Source of the DNA: Pseudomonadota bacterium
GTDB taxonomy: Bacteria; Myxococcota_A; Polyangia; Polyangiales; Polyangiaceae
Direction of reading: 5' to 3'
Length of the DNA stretch: 56,561 nt
Assembly (NCBI GenBank): GCA_023432025.1
Contig: JAEYVE010000201.1
Location: 1-56,561, forward strand
A program made the position numbers and the translations under genes. How positions within the stretch are numbered: position 1 is the stretch's first letter; each line of letters opens with the position of its first letter. Under the pieces are notes generated by a model that ran no database searches, was not told the DNA's origin, and worked only from the letters and a program-made list of their open reading frames with translations. This document shows, piece after piece, positions 17,068 through 26,380 of this stretch.

Positions 17068-17730
17068 ATGACGCTTTGGGTCAAGATATGCGGCGTCACC
17101 ACCGTCGACGACGCGCGCGCGGCCGCGCGGGCCGGCGTGGACGCGCTCGGTTTGAACTTCGTGCGCGCGTCGAAGCGCTTCATCGATCCGCGCCGCGCGC
17201 GTGAAATCATCGACGCCGTTGGTCGTTCGGTGACGTGGGTCGGCGTCGTTGCGGACGAGCCCGCGTCGCGCTTGCGCGAGCTTCGGGATGAGGTCGGGTT
17301 CGACCTTTGGCAGCTTCATGGTCACGAGCCGCCCGAGGCGCTCGAGCCGCTGCTGCCGGACGCGTACAAGGCGCTCGCGATGGGGTCCTCCGAGGACGCG
17401 CGAGCCGCAAGTCGGTACGGCGGAGACCGTGTCCTCGTCGACGCAAAGGTCCCCGGTGAGCTCGGAGGCACGGGGCAGGTCTTCGATTGGCGGCTCGTGA
17501 GCGAGCTCGTAGCAGAGCGGCGCGTCGTTTTGGCGGGCGGCCTCACGCCGAGCAACGTGCGTCAGGCGGTGCTCTCGGCAAGGCCTTGGGGCGTGGACAC
17601 CGCGAGCGGCGTCGAGAGCGCTCCTGGCAAGAAGGATCACGAGTCGATGGCGCGCTTCGTCGAAGAGGCGCGTCGCGCGTACGCCGAGCTCTCTTCGCCC
17701 AGAGCAGGTGCCGACGTGAGGAGCCCGTGA
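17068..17730 (+). CDS. trpF: phosphoribosylanthranilate isomerase
   Basis: TIM-barrel enzyme of tryptophan synthesis converting N-(5-phosphoribosyl)anthranilate to CdRP by an Amadori rearrangement. The 220 residues are normal length. The general base Cys is in WVKICGVTT (C8) and the general acid Asp in VLVDAKVPGELGGTGQ; the phosphate-binding ends LAGGLTPSNV and GVDTASGVE are intact. It starts a transcription unit in which two unrelated genes separate it from trpB and trpA. Its stop overlaps the next gene as GTGA (17727-17730). Confidence 0.95.
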   Translation: MTLWVKICGVTTVDDARAAARAGVDALGLNFVRASKRFIDPRRAREIIDAVGRSVTWVGVVADEPASRLRELRDEVGFDLWQLHGHEPPEALEPLLPDAYKALAMGSSEDARAASRYGGDRVLVDAKVPGELGGTGQVFDWRLVSELVAERRVVLAGGLTPSNVRQAVLSARPWGVDTASGVESAPGKKDHESMARFVEEARRAYAELSSPRAGADVRSP

Positions 17731-18350
17731 AGACAGGCCTCCGGCGATGGGCGCTTTTCGGCGCTCTGTCGTGGGGACCCGCCTTGTCGCGTTCTGGGTC
17801 GTGGCGTGCCAGATCGTGGGGATCGCTGTCGTTCCGCACGCTGTCGTTGGCCGCCGTGTCGTGGAGTACGCTGGCGTGCACACCGAGCGCCTCATTGCGA
17901 GGCGGCTCGGTGGTGGCGCGCGGCCAAGAGCCGGCGGGCGTCGTCATGGCGCGTTACACGGCGCGCGGCTGCGTGGACGCCGCCGGTCAGAGCGCCTCCG
18001 TCCAGCGGGGAGACGTTTGGATCGTGCGCGGCGAGGACGGCGTGACGCGACTCGTCGAAACGCTCGGCGGCTACGACTCTCTCGTCGTGGAAAACTCCTT
18101 CGCCACGGAGGCGGAGTGGGTCTTTCAGTTGTCGACGAACATGCTCCCCGAGCCGCTGCTCAATGGCGCCGCGAGCCCGCGAGACGATCTCTTGTTCGAC
18201 TATCGCTTGCCACGTGAAGGCTGTGGTCACGGGCGTCTCGGCCTCGTGCGCGCATGGCGTGAAACGCGACACGAGGGGCGTATTCGCGCGCACTTCGACG
18301 CTCCGGCGGTCGTGTGTCGCCTCGAGCGGGAGCCGGTCGGGGTTCCGTGA
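17727..18350 (+). CDS. hypothetical exported protein with periodic N-terminus
   Basis: A 207-residue protein of unknown function, starting at GTG 17727 inside the trpF stop (GTGA) and ending in another GTGA overlap with the next gene. Residues 1-51 would form a long leader ending in a lipobox-like STLAC, but the leader is interrupted by Arg at 27, 29 and 37, so lipidation is doubtful. Residues 25-46 follow a 5-residue rhythm (SW, SW, SF, SL, SW at 25, 30, 35, 40, 45), matching a degenerate 15-bp DNA period. The remainder (YTARGCVDAAGQSASVQRGD onward) is a small beta-rich domain with three Cys. No recognised family; the position inside the trp operon is notable. Confidence 0.65.
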   Translation: MKTGLRRWALFGALSWGPALSRSGSWRARSWGSLSFRTLSLAAVSWSTLACTPSASLRGGSVVARGQEPAGVVMARYTARGCVDAAGQSASVQRGDVWIVRGEDGVTRLVETLGGYDSLVVENSFATEAEWVFQLSTNMLPEPLLNGAASPRDDLLFDYRLPREGCGHGRLGLVRAWRETRHEGRIRAHFDAPAVVCRLEREPVGVP

Positions 18351-20539
18351 CCGAACGGAACGTAGCGCCACGTCGAAGCGATGAGCTCCCGGTCCGCGCA
18401 GGGCTCATCTGCGTTGGGCTCGCAGTCTTGGCGGTTCTGCCTTTCTCGCCGGCGGTGGCCGGCGGCTGGATTCTGGACGACATTCACTTGATTCGCGACA
18501 ACCCGCGCGTCCAAGGCTTCGCCGACTGGGCAACTTGGTTCCGCGGAGACATGTGGGGGCTCGATCGCGAAGGAGCGCTCGCGACGGGGCGCATCGGGTA
18601 CTACCGGCCGCTCGTCTTTGCCTCGTACGCACTCGATTGGACGTGGGGCGGCGGCGCGCCGTGGGCCTTCCACGTCACGAACCTGCTGCTGCACGGCGCA
18701 GTGGTCCTGCTCGCGTGGGCGACCTTGAAACGTTGGACGGACTCCCTCGTTCCAGCGCTTGTCGCGACGGCGCTTTTCGCGGTTCATCCAACCAAAGCGG
18801 AGTGCGTGAGCTGGATTTCCGGGCGCACGGACGTGCTTTGCACGCTCGGGCTCCTGGTGGCCTTGGCCGGTATTGCGCGTCGCGCGCGCGGGCTTCGCGG
18901 CGGAGTTGCTCTGGAAGTCTCTGGAACGCTGATCGCCTACGGTTCGAAGGAGTTGGCGGTCGTCTTACCGGTGCTTGCGTGCGTCGAGGCGTGGGCCGCT
19001 CTCGGACGGCCGAGCTTGGGTGGCCAAGCGCTTCGCTCGCTTGGGCGTGCAGCGCCCTGGGTCTTGCCTCAAGTGCTGGTGGCGTTCCTCTACCTCGGGC
19101 TTCGAGCGTGGCTCCTGCCGCTGCGACCGCTCGTCGTCGTTACACCGGCTTGGGGGGAACATGCGGCGTTCGTACTCGAGGCGTACGGGCGCTACTTTGC
19201 GCTTCTTTGGTGGCCGGACGACCTGTCGCTCTGGCGGGCGCTCGTGCCGGCTTCGGAAGTGGGGCCGGTCGTCTCTCGTGGCTACGCGGCGCTCGGAGCC
19301 GGCGGTCTCGCCGCGAGCTTGGGCGTCGCGGCCGCGCTCCGTCGCCGCGCGCCGAGTGCGGCGTGGGGGCTCGTGCTGTTCGTCGTGCTGCTGCTGCCCA
19401 ACTCGGCCGTGGTGTGGAGCGGCACCTCGAATCCGCTGATTTGGCCGCGGTTCCTCTACCTGCCGGCGCTGGCTGCCTGTCTCGCGCTCGGACAGGCTTT
19501 CGCTCGGAAGCCGCGCTGGTGGCGCGGCGTGGCCGCTCTGCTCGTGCTTCTGCTCGCTGGACGTACGGCGCTCCGAGCGGCTGATTTTTCGAGCAGCGAG
19601 CGCTTTTGGGCCTACGAGCTACGCCAGAACCCCGACAAGCCGCCGGTGCTCACTTGGGTGGTGTCCCTGGACGCAGAGCGCGGAAACAGGCAGCTCGGGA
19701 TCCGGCGCGCATCGTGCGCGTACCAGGTAGCAAAACAGCGCTACCCGAGGACGGTCGAGGACATCCTCGTCATTCAGGGGCTCCAGCTCGCCGTGGCGCG
19801 AACGCCCGACGCCGAACGAGAGCAGCTCGGCGAGATCGCGGACTTCATAGACGCGCTCCAGCGTAATCCGGCGAACATCACGCTCACGCGCCCCTTCGAG
19901 CTTCGTTTGGCAGCCACGAACGAATTGCCTCGCTTTCCGAGCCGCGCCGCATCGCTTGCTCTGCTGCGTGCGGACACTTTGGTCCGTCTGGGCAGCATTC
20001 CCGAGGCTCTGGAGGCGGCCGCGAAGGCCGTGAGCGGCTGTCCCCATTGTCGAGACGTTCTGGCGCGGGCGGGCGAAGTGGCGCTGCGGGGCGGGGCGTT
20101 CGATCGAGCGACCGAGCGCTTCGCGGCGGTCGGAATGCTCGAGGACGAGGTGGCGCCCTCGGTGACCCGCGCGCAGCAAATCGAGCGAGCTCGTGCTCTC
20201 ACCGAACGCGCCGAGCACGCAAGCGGCGTCGCCCGCGCGCAGCTCCTCACGACGCGCGACTCCGAGCTCGGGCTCTGGGGCGCGGCGCTCGGCCGCATGC
20301 TCGAGGTCGAAGAATCACTCCTTCGAGCTGGGCCCGAGGGGCGCGTGCTCTTGGCTCAAGTCGCCGCGCGCGCCGGGCGGGCCGACGTGACGCGGAGCGC
20401 GCTCGCCGGGGTCCTCCCCGAGGGCGCGGTGACGGAGCTCCTTCACCGGGTTCAGACCGAAATGGGCTTCATCGATCGAACACCCACCGCGGAGCCCTTT
20501 GCGTCTGGAGGTTGTGCGCTCGCCTCCGAGCTTCGCTAG
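18347..20539 (+). CDS. TMTC-like multi-pass membrane protein with C-terminal helical repeats
   Basis: A 730-residue integral membrane protein. The start is GTG 18347 (VTERNV), overlapping the upstream stop. The first 420 residues hold about ten hydrophobic segments with signatures of TMTC/PMT-like GT-C proteins: an Asp pair after helix 1 (GGWILDDIHLIRDN), YYRPLVFASYALDW, then HVTNLLLHG, and AVHPTKAECVSWISGRTDVL. The last 300 residues are soluble helical pairs, TPR-like (IPEALEAAAKAVSGC, then repeats), as in TMTC proteins. Such proteins transfer sugars from lipid carriers to exported proteins; the sugar and target here are unknown. The soluble part contains several Cys. It precedes trpB by 58 bp, so it should be transcribed with the trp genes. 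Confidence 0.82.
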   Translation: MTERNVAPRRSDELPVRAGLICVGLAVLAVLPFSPAVAGGWILDDIHLIRDNPRVQGFADWATWFRGDMWGLDREGALATGRIGYYRPLVFASYALDWTWGGGAPWAFHVTNLLLHGAVVLLAWATLKRWTDSLVPALVATALFAVHPTKAECVSWISGRTDVLCTLGLLVALAGIARRARGLRGGVALEVSGTLIAYGSKELAVVLPVLACVEAWAALGRPSLGGQALRSLGRAAPWVLPQVLVAFLYLGLRAWLLPLRPLVVVTPAWGEHAAFVLEAYGRYFALLWWPDDLSLWRALVPASEVGPVVSRGYAALGAGGLAASLGVAAALRRRAPSAAWGLVLFVVLLLPNSAVVWSGTSNPLIWPRFLYLPALAACLALGQAFARKPRWWRGVAALLVLLLAGRTALRAADFSSSERFWAYELRQNPDKPPVLTWVVSLDAERGNRQLGIRRASCAYQVAKQRYPRTVEDILVIQGLQLAVARTPDAEREQLGEIADFIDALQRNPANITLTRPFELRLAATNELPRFPSRAASLALLRADTLVRLGSIPEALEAAAKAVSGCPHCRDVLARAGEVALRGGAFDRATERFAAVGMLEDEVAPSVTRAQQIERARALTERAEHASGVARAQLLTTRDSELGLWGAALGRMLEVEESLLRAGPEGRVLLAQVAARAGRADVTRSALAGVLPEGAVTELLHRVQTEMGFIDRTPTAEPFASGGCALASELR

Positions 20540-20597
20540 CCCGGAAACCGCGTTCAGTCGACAGAAGCGGCCCCGTGGGCTAGAGGCTCCGCACGCC

Positions 20598-21839
20598 ATG
20601 ACTAGCGTCGTGCAAAAACAGGCCGGATATTTCGGCGAGTTCGGTGGACGTTTCGTCGCGGAGACGCTCGTACCCGCCCTGACCGAGCTCGAAAACGCCT
20701 TTCGCGACATCGTGCTCTCGGAGGGGTTTCAAACGGAATGGCGGGCGCTCTTGGATGGCTACGTCGGCCGCCCCACGCCGCTCACCCGCGCTGACCGCCT
20801 GGCGCGTGCGATTGACCCCGAAGGCCGCCACATCGCCGAGCTTTGGCTCAAGCGCGAAGACCTGTGTCACACGGGCGCGCACAAAATCAACAACGCGCTC
20901 GGTCAAGTTCTGTTGGCCAAGAAGCTCGGCAAGCAGCGCATCATTGCCGAGACGGGCGCGGGGCAGCACGGCGTTGCCACCGCGACGGCCTGCGCGGTGC
21001 TCGGTCTGCCGTGCGAGGTGTACATGGGCGCGGTGGACGTCGAGCGGCAAGCGCCGAACGTCGCGCGCATGGGCATGTTGGGGGCCAAGGTCGTCGCCGT
21101 GGAGTCCGGCTCGCGCACGTTGAAGGACGCCATGAACGAGGCGATGCGTGATTGGGTCACCAACGTGCGCACCACGCATTATTGCGTGGGCTCCGCGGCG
21201 GGGCCTCATCCGTTTCCGGAGCTCGTCAAGGAGCTTCAGCGGGTCATTGGCGACGAAGCCCGAGAGCAGCTCTTGCGTCTCTCTGGCCGCCTGCCGGACG
21301 CGGTTCTCGCGTGCATCGGCGGCGGCTCCAACGCCATCGGCATGTTCCGCGCGTTCTTGTCCGATCCCGTCGGGATCTACGGCGTAGAAGCGGCGGGCGA
21401 GGGCGTGGAGACGGGACGGCATGCTGCCACGCTCACGGCGGGGCGGCGCGGCGTGCTGCATGGGGCGCGCACCATGATCTTGTCCGACGAAAACGGTCAG
21501 ATCCAAGAAGCGCACTCCGTGAGCGCGGGGCTCGACTACCCCGGCGTGGGACCCGAGCACGCGTCCTTGATGACTTCGGGGCGCGCCGAGTACATCTCGG
21601 CCACGGACCGTGAGGCGCTCGACGCTGCGTTCTTGGTGGCGCGTACCGAGGGAATCATCGTGGCGCTGGAGACTGCGCACGCCTTCGCAGGTTTGCCTCG
21701 TGTCGCGGAGCGCGCGGCAGAAAAGGCGGGCCGTCCCGTGCGCATCGCTCTTTGTTTGTCGGGGCGCGGCGACAAGGATTTGGCGACCCTACGCGCGCAC
21801 CAGGAAACCCTCGTGAAGGAAGGTAAAATCCGGTCATGA
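20598..21839 (+). CDS. trpB: tryptophan synthase beta chain
   Basis: PLP enzyme joining indole and serine to form tryptophan. The 413-residue protein begins at ATG 20598 with the standard GYFGEFGGRFVAETL opening. The PLP Lys is in HTGAHKINNALGQ (K96), the catalytic Glu in AETGAGQHG (E118), the phosphate loop in CIGGGSNAIG, and the C-terminal LSGRGDKD is intact. This is the canonical TrpB1 type that works with TrpA. It overlaps trpA by four bases (ATGA), and the upstream neighbour is the TMTC-like gene. Confidence 0.97.
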   Translation: MTSVVQKQAGYFGEFGGRFVAETLVPALTELENAFRDIVLSEGFQTEWRALLDGYVGRPTPLTRADRLARAIDPEGRHIAELWLKREDLCHTGAHKINNALGQVLLAKKLGKQRIIAETGAGQHGVATATACAVLGLPCEVYMGAVDVERQAPNVARMGMLGAKVVAVESGSRTLKDAMNEAMRDWVTNVRTTHYCVGSAAGPHPFPELVKELQRVIGDEAREQLLRLSGRLPDAVLACIGGGSNAIGMFRAFLSDPVGIYGVEAAGEGVETGRHAATLTAGRRGVLHGARTMILSDENGQIQEAHSVSAGLDYPGVGPEHASLMTSGRAEYISATDREALDAAFLVARTEGIIVALETAHAFAGLPRVAERAAEKAGRPVRIALCLSGRGDKDLATLRAHQETLVKEGKIRS

Positions 21840-22639
21840 CCGTGGAGCGCATCGATCGCACCTTCGAGCGGCTCGCAGCCGAAAAGCGCACGGCGCTCGT
21901 GGCCTACTTCACGGTGGGCTACCCCACCGTCGAGGACAGCTACCAGGGCGCGCTGGCAGCGCTCGAAAGTGGAGCGGATCTCTTGGAGCTCGGCGTGCCG
22001 TTCAGTGACCCCACGGCGGATGGCCCCGTCATCGCCAAGGCGATGTACGAGGCCATCGGCACCGGCGGTTCGCTCAGGGCCGCGCTCGAGGTAGCCCGCC
22101 GTTTGCGGGAAACGAGCGACAAACCCATCGTGCTCTTCACCTACTACAACCCGGTCGTCGCGTTCGGGGACGCCGAGTTGGCAGTCGCGGCGCGAGAGGC
22201 GGGCATCGACGGCCTCTTGGTGGTGGACTTGCCTCCCGAAGAGGGGGCGGAGCTCCGCGCGGCCGCGGCTGCAGAAGGGCTCGCGTTGGTGCCGCTCGTG
22301 GCGCCAACGTCCGGTCCAGAGCGGGAAAAGCACATTTTGCCCAACGCGCGCGGCTTCGTTTACTACGTGTCGGTCACCGGCGTGACGGGCTCCGGCTCGG
22401 CGCCGCTCGCCGAAGCGGGCCGTGAGGCGAAGGCACTGCAGGAACGGAGTGGCCTTCCGGTCGCCGTCGGCTTTGGCATCGATGGCCCCGAAAAGGCGCG
22501 GCTCGCCGCGGATCAGGGGGCTCGCGGCGTGGTGGTGGGTACGGCCATCGTGCGAGCGATGGGCGCTGTCGACACGACGGCGCGGGTCTCCGGGGTCAAA
22601 AAGCTGGTCCGAGAGCTGCGCGCCGGGCTGGACGCTTGA
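21836..22639 (+). CDS. trpA: tryptophan synthase alpha chain
   Basis: TIM-barrel subunit cleaving indole-3-glycerol phosphate to indole, which is channelled to TrpB. The 267-residue length is standard. Catalytic Glu51 and Asp62 are visible in LELGVPFSDPTADGP, as are VDLPPEEG, the YYVSVTGVTG loop and the phosphate-binding VGFGIDGPE. The ATG overlaps the trpB stop. Two short stem-loops follow the stop codon, consistent with the end of the operon. Confidence 0.97.
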   Translation: MTVERIDRTFERLAAEKRTALVAYFTVGYPTVEDSYQGALAALESGADLLELGVPFSDPTADGPVIAKAMYEAIGTGGSLRAALEVARRLRETSDKPIVLFTYYNPVVAFGDAELAVAAREAGIDGLLVVDLPPEEGAELRAAAAAEGLALVPLVAPTSGPEREKHILPNARGFVYYVSVTGVTGSGSAPLAEAGREAKALQERSGLPVAVGFGIDGPEKARLAADQGARGVVVGTAIVRAMGAVDTTARVSGVKKLVRELRAGLDA

Positions 22640-22640
22640 A

Positions 22641-22694
22641 CGCTCGGGGCGCGAGCGCCGCGGGCGTGTGCAGCAGGGCCCCTGGGAGCACGCC
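22641..22694 (+). terminator. tandem stem-loops after trpA
   Basis: Two hairpins follow the trpA stop. One is CGCTCG/CGAGCG (22641-22657). The other pairs GGCGTG (22663-22668) with CACGCC (22689-22694) and has an inner CAGG/CCTG stem. No T-run follows, so factor-independent termination is uncertain. Confidence 0.35.
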
Positions 22695-22737
22695 ACTCGG
22701 ATGATGCAACGCCGTTCGTGACGAGCTCCGACCTCGG

Positions 22738-23370
22738 TCAGAGCTCGACGGTGAACTGCACGACCTCGAAGCCCATTTGCGCGGAGTTGACGATGGTCGC
22801 GTGCGCGTATCCGCCGCCGGGCGCCTCTCCCACCGAGCCGACGCTGACGATGCGCACGTCGGAAATCTCGCGGATGAAGGCCTCGTGGCTCGCGCCACAA
22901 ACGATGAGATCTCCCGGTTCCTCTCCCAAAGCGGCGATGAGCTCTTCCTCGGTCATGTCCGCGGTGATCGCCTCCGTCGGATCGGCGGGGCTACCGTGGA
23001 CCACGACCATGGTGTGACCCGACTCCAGGGGCAGCTGCGCGATGGGCGGTAGCTTGCCGAGGCGCGCAACGATGAGCTGACCGAGCTCCTTGTGGACCGT
23101 ACGCATCCGCTCCACGCGCCGCCTCGCAGCTTCGTCCGTGTGCAAGAGCTTTTCTGGATCGATGGTTGCCAGAGCGCGATCCCCGATGCCCTGCACGCAG
23201 AGTGCGTGCCTTTCCACCAAGGTTTTCCAAACGCGCAGCGGCTCCGGTCCGGGAAAGCAGAGATCTCCGCAGACCACCAGCTGGTCGAAGCCACGGGCCT
23301 TGCCCTCCTCGAGGACCGCATCGAGCGCGGCCGCTTGGCCGTGGATGTCGGAAATGCAGAGAAACCGCAT
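22738..23370 (-). CDS. metallophosphoesterase-like protein with degraded motifs
   Basis: A 210-residue protein of the calcineurin-like phosphoesterase fold, similar in size to YfcE/MJ0936-type enzymes. Motif I is intact (ISDIHG, D8 and H10) and motif II keeps its Asp (VVCGDLCFPGPEP, D36). However, GNH(D/E) is replaced by GIGD (61-64) and the final GHTH by GASH. The first VVVHGSP His is present. Loss of the metal-ligand Asn and of one His suggests altered metal use or a non-catalytic role. It is convergent with trpA and divergent from glnE (73 bp apart). Confidence 0.8.
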   Translation of the reverse strand: MRFLCISDIHGQAAALDAVLEEGKARGFDQLVVCGDLCFPGPEPLRVWKTLVERHALCVQGIGDRALATIDPEKLLHTDEAARRRVERMRTVHKELGQLIVARLGKLPPIAQLPLESGHTMVVVHGSPADPTEAITADMTEEELIAALGEEPGDLIVCGASHEAFIREISDVRIVSVGSVGEAPGGGYAHATIVNSAQMGFEVVQFTVEL

Positions 23371-23443
23371 AGGGAGCGGGTACGCACAGTCAAAGCCGAA
23401 TGCAAGCCGGGATGTCCCGGAGAGGCAGATTTGGGACTAGATT

Positions 23444-26380
23444 GTGGGGGACGTCGACCTTCGCGCCATGCCACAACGCACTTCGTCGCCGCCGGATCTG
23501 CTTGCTTTGGCTCGTTCCATCGATGCCGAGGCGACGGAGCGGGTTCTCACGGATTTGCCTGCCGGTCCAGGCAGGAGCGTCGGCGCACTCTTGGGGGCCG
23601 CTTTCCCGCCGCTCTTGCCGCGCACGGACTGGCAGCTCGAAGCCGTCAGTCGCATCGCGGCGACCGGGTGGCGCGCGCGGCGTACGCGCGACGATCTGTT
23701 CGCCAGCGTGCGCCTCGCGGCTGGAAACATCGGCGACGCAGAGGCGGTTCGGCGCGGCGTCCGAAGGGTTGCCTGGGAGGAAAAAGCGCGCGTCGCGCTG
23801 CGCGAGCTCTTGCCGCTGGAGATGGGGGGCGCGGAAATCCGCGTCACGGCTCGGGAGCTGAGCGATCTTGCGTCGGCGACGCTCGACGTCGCGGTGCGGG
23901 AAGCCGCGCACGCGGTGGGCGAGCGTTACGGCGTGCCGTTGCGCAGCGACGGAATGCCTTCTCAGTTCGTGGTGCTCGGCATGGGCAAGCTGGGCGGCCT
24001 CGAGCTGAACGCGGGCTCGGACGTCGACATTCTCTTCATCTACGACACCGACGACGGGGGGAGCCGAGTTTCCCTTCACGAGCATTGGACGAGGGTGGCG
24101 CGCCGCGCCGTCGCGACGATCGAAGACTCCACGCCCGACGGCTCGGTTTGGCGCGTCGATTTGCGGCTGCGGCCCGAGGGGTCTCGAGGCCCCCTCGTGA
24201 ACTCGGTCGGCGCGGCCGAGCGCTACTACGTGACGTGGGGAAGGCTCTGGGAACGCAGCGCCATGCTGCGCGCGCGTCCGGTCGCCGGCGACATCGAGCT
24301 CGGGGAGCGGTTTCGTCAGCAGGTGCTTCGGCCCTTCGTGTATCGGCGTGAGGTCGAGCCGAGCATCGCCACGACCCTGGCCGAGCTCACGGAGCGCTCG
24401 CGCATCGAGCTCAGCGTGGAGCCGGTACGGGACCTCAAGCTCGGGCGCGGCGGAATTCGCGAGGCCGAGTTCTTCGTTCAAGCTCTGCAGCTCATTTGGG
24501 GTGGGCGCGACGCGAATCTGCGTGTCACCGGCACGCTGCTCGCTTTGTCGCGGCTCCGCGCGAGCGGCTTGGTGTCGGACCTCGAGTCGTCGCAGATTAG
24601 CAGCGGCTACCTGCTGCTTCGTAACGTCGAGCACCGCGTCCAATGGATGACCGGCATCCAAACGCACCTCTTGCCAGAGGCCGGGCCCGGTCTGGAGCGC
24701 CTCGCGCGGACACTTCGCTACCCGTCCGGAGACGAGCTTGTCGCTACCGTGCACGACGCCCGACGCAAGCTGCGAGCGCTCTTCGAATCTCTGACGCCGA
24801 CCGCGCCGCATCCACCTTCGCCTTACGCTCCACTGCTCTACGCGCTCCTGGAGGACGACCGGCCGACGGTCGAACGTTTGGTGGCGGAGCGCTTCGGTAG
24901 CGCGGACATCGGTGAGCATCTGGCCGCGCTCGCCAAACGCCCCGATGGTCTCCTCGGAGAGGTCACGCTCGAACGCTACCCCGAGCTCGCCAGCGAGCTC
25001 TTGGACGCCATCCGTGAGTCTTCGGATCCCGAGCTGGCGGCGCAACAGCTCCGGGCGTTCATGGGCCGCTTCACCAGTCCGGCGGCTTACGTGACGGCGC
25101 TCGCCGAGAGCGAGCAGGCGCTCCGCCGCATCGTCACGGCGTTCGGCGCCAGCGTATTCGTGGGCGACGCGGTGATGAGTCGGCCCGACCTTGCCGACGT
25201 CATTCTCTTCTGGGGCTCCGACCCGATAGTCGTCGAGCAGGAGGTCCATGACGAAATCGTCGGTGCGTTCGAGGGCGCGTCTTCGAAAATGGACGAAGGC
25301 GAGCGCCGCGAGCGCTTCTTGCGGGGAACTCGGCGAGCGAAGCGCCGCGTGATGATTCAAGTGGCCGTGGCCGATTTGGCGGGCTCGGTGCGCAATCGCG
25401 AGGCGACGCGGCTTTTGTCGCGCTTGGCGGACGAGCTGGTCGATCGCGCGGTGCGCTACGAGTTGGGGGACCCACCGAAGGGCTTCGCCGTCATCGCCGT
25501 GGGCAAGCTGGGTGGAAGGGAAATCGGGTACGGCTCGGATCTCGACGTGCTCTTCGTGTTCGATCCGGCGGCGGCTCCCTCCGAAGACGAGGCCGCTCAC
25601 TACTTTTCGAAGGTGGCGCAGCGAGTCATCCGCCTCATTTCGGAGCCGCACCCCGCCGGACCGGGCTACGAGCTCGATACGCGTCTTCGCCCCACGGGGG
25701 GAGCCGGAATGCTGGTCACCTCGCTCGAGGCGTTTGCGCGTTACCACGGTTTGAGCGCGGTCGCGGGGCGCCCGTCGGTCATGAGCTCGGGTGCAGCTTG
25801 GGAGCGGCAGGCGCTCTTGCGCGCTCGGTTCTGCGGCGGCGATCGGCAGCTTGGCGACGCCGCCATCGAGATCGCTCACAAGGCCGCCTACGAGGGGGGA
25901 CCGCCCGCGGTGGAGGGCATCCATCACATTCGCATGCGCATGGAACGCGAGCTCTCGCGGGAGCGACCCGGTTACTACAACCTGAAGACGGGGCGCGGAG
26001 GGCTCCTGGACATCGAGTTCGCCACGCAGTGGCTGCAAATGCGGCACGGCGCAGATCCGTGTGTTCGCACGACGGACACGGCGGAGGCGCTCGACATGCT
26101 GCTCATCGCAGACTACCTGGATCGCGAAAGTTACGAGGTGTTTCGCGATGGGTACCGCTTCTTGCGGCGACTGGAGCAGCGCATTCACGTGCTTCGAGGC
26201 AGAAGCGATAGCGTGATCGACGAGCAGAGCCCGGGTATCCATCAGCTCGCGCGACGCATGTCGTTTCAGTCCCAGGGACCGACCAGTGCAGCGGAGGCGC
26301 TCATGGCGCGCTACCGCAGCGTGACGAGCGCTGTCCGCGCGACGTACCTACGCGTGCTGGGTCTCGAGCCCGAAGGCTGA
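23444..26380 (+). CDS. glnE: glutamine synthetase adenylyltransferase/deadenylase
   Basis: Bifunctional regulator that adenylylates and deadenylylates glutamine synthetase in response to PII and glutamine. At 978 residues from GTG 23444 (ATG 23468 is an alternative start) it has the normal size. It has the two characteristic nucleotidyltransferase domains: the N-terminal deadenylase with VLGMGKLGGLELNAGSDVD (about 175-195) and the C-terminal adenylylase with AVGKLGGREIGYGSDLD (near 695). Each is followed by its helical domain, with LKLGRGGIREAEFFVQ after the first and NLKTGRGGLLDIEF after the second. It is monocistronic as far as can be seen; glnA and glnB are not in the window. Confidence 0.97.
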   Translation: MGDVDLRAMPQRTSSPPDLLALARSIDAEATERVLTDLPAGPGRSVGALLGAAFPPLLPRTDWQLEAVSRIAATGWRARRTRDDLFASVRLAAGNIGDAEAVRRGVRRVAWEEKARVALRELLPLEMGGAEIRVTARELSDLASATLDVAVREAAHAVGERYGVPLRSDGMPSQFVVLGMGKLGGLELNAGSDVDILFIYDTDDGGSRVSLHEHWTRVARRAVATIEDSTPDGSVWRVDLRLRPEGSRGPLVNSVGAAERYYVTWGRLWERSAMLRARPVAGDIELGERFRQQVLRPFVYRREVEPSIATTLAELTERSRIELSVEPVRDLKLGRGGIREAEFFVQALQLIWGGRDANLRVTGTLLALSRLRASGLVSDLESSQISSGYLLLRNVEHRVQWMTGIQTHLLPEAGPGLERLARTLRYPSGDELVATVHDARRKLRALFESLTPTAPHPPSPYAPLLYALLEDDRPTVERLVAERFGSADIGEHLAALAKRPDGLLGEVTLERYPELASELLDAIRESSDPELAAQQLRAFMGRFTSPAAYVTALAESEQALRRIVTAFGASVFVGDAVMSRPDLADVILFWGSDPIVVEQEVHDEIVGAFEGASSKMDEGERRERFLRGTRRAKRRVMIQVAVADLAGSVRNREATRLLSRLADELVDRAVRYELGDPPKGFAVIAVGKLGGREIGYGSDLDVLFVFDPAAAPSEDEAAHYFSKVAQRVIRLISEPHPAGPGYELDTRLRPTGGAGMLVTSLEAFARYHGLSAVAGRPSVMSSGAAWERQALLRARFCGGDRQLGDAAIEIAHKAAYEGGPPAVEGIHHIRMRMERELSRERPGYYNLKTGRGGLLDIEFATQWLQMRHGADPCVRTTDTAEALDMLLIADYLDRESYEVFRDGYRFLRRLEQRIHVLRGRSDSVIDEQSPGIHQLARRMSFQSQGPTSAAEALMARYRSVTSAVRATYLRVLGLEPEG

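Noticed and set aside
23390..26242. 950-codon open frame antisense to glnE
   Set aside because: GlnE on the plus strand has full family motifs; the long minus-strand frame is a by-product of high-GC codon bias and shows no domain.
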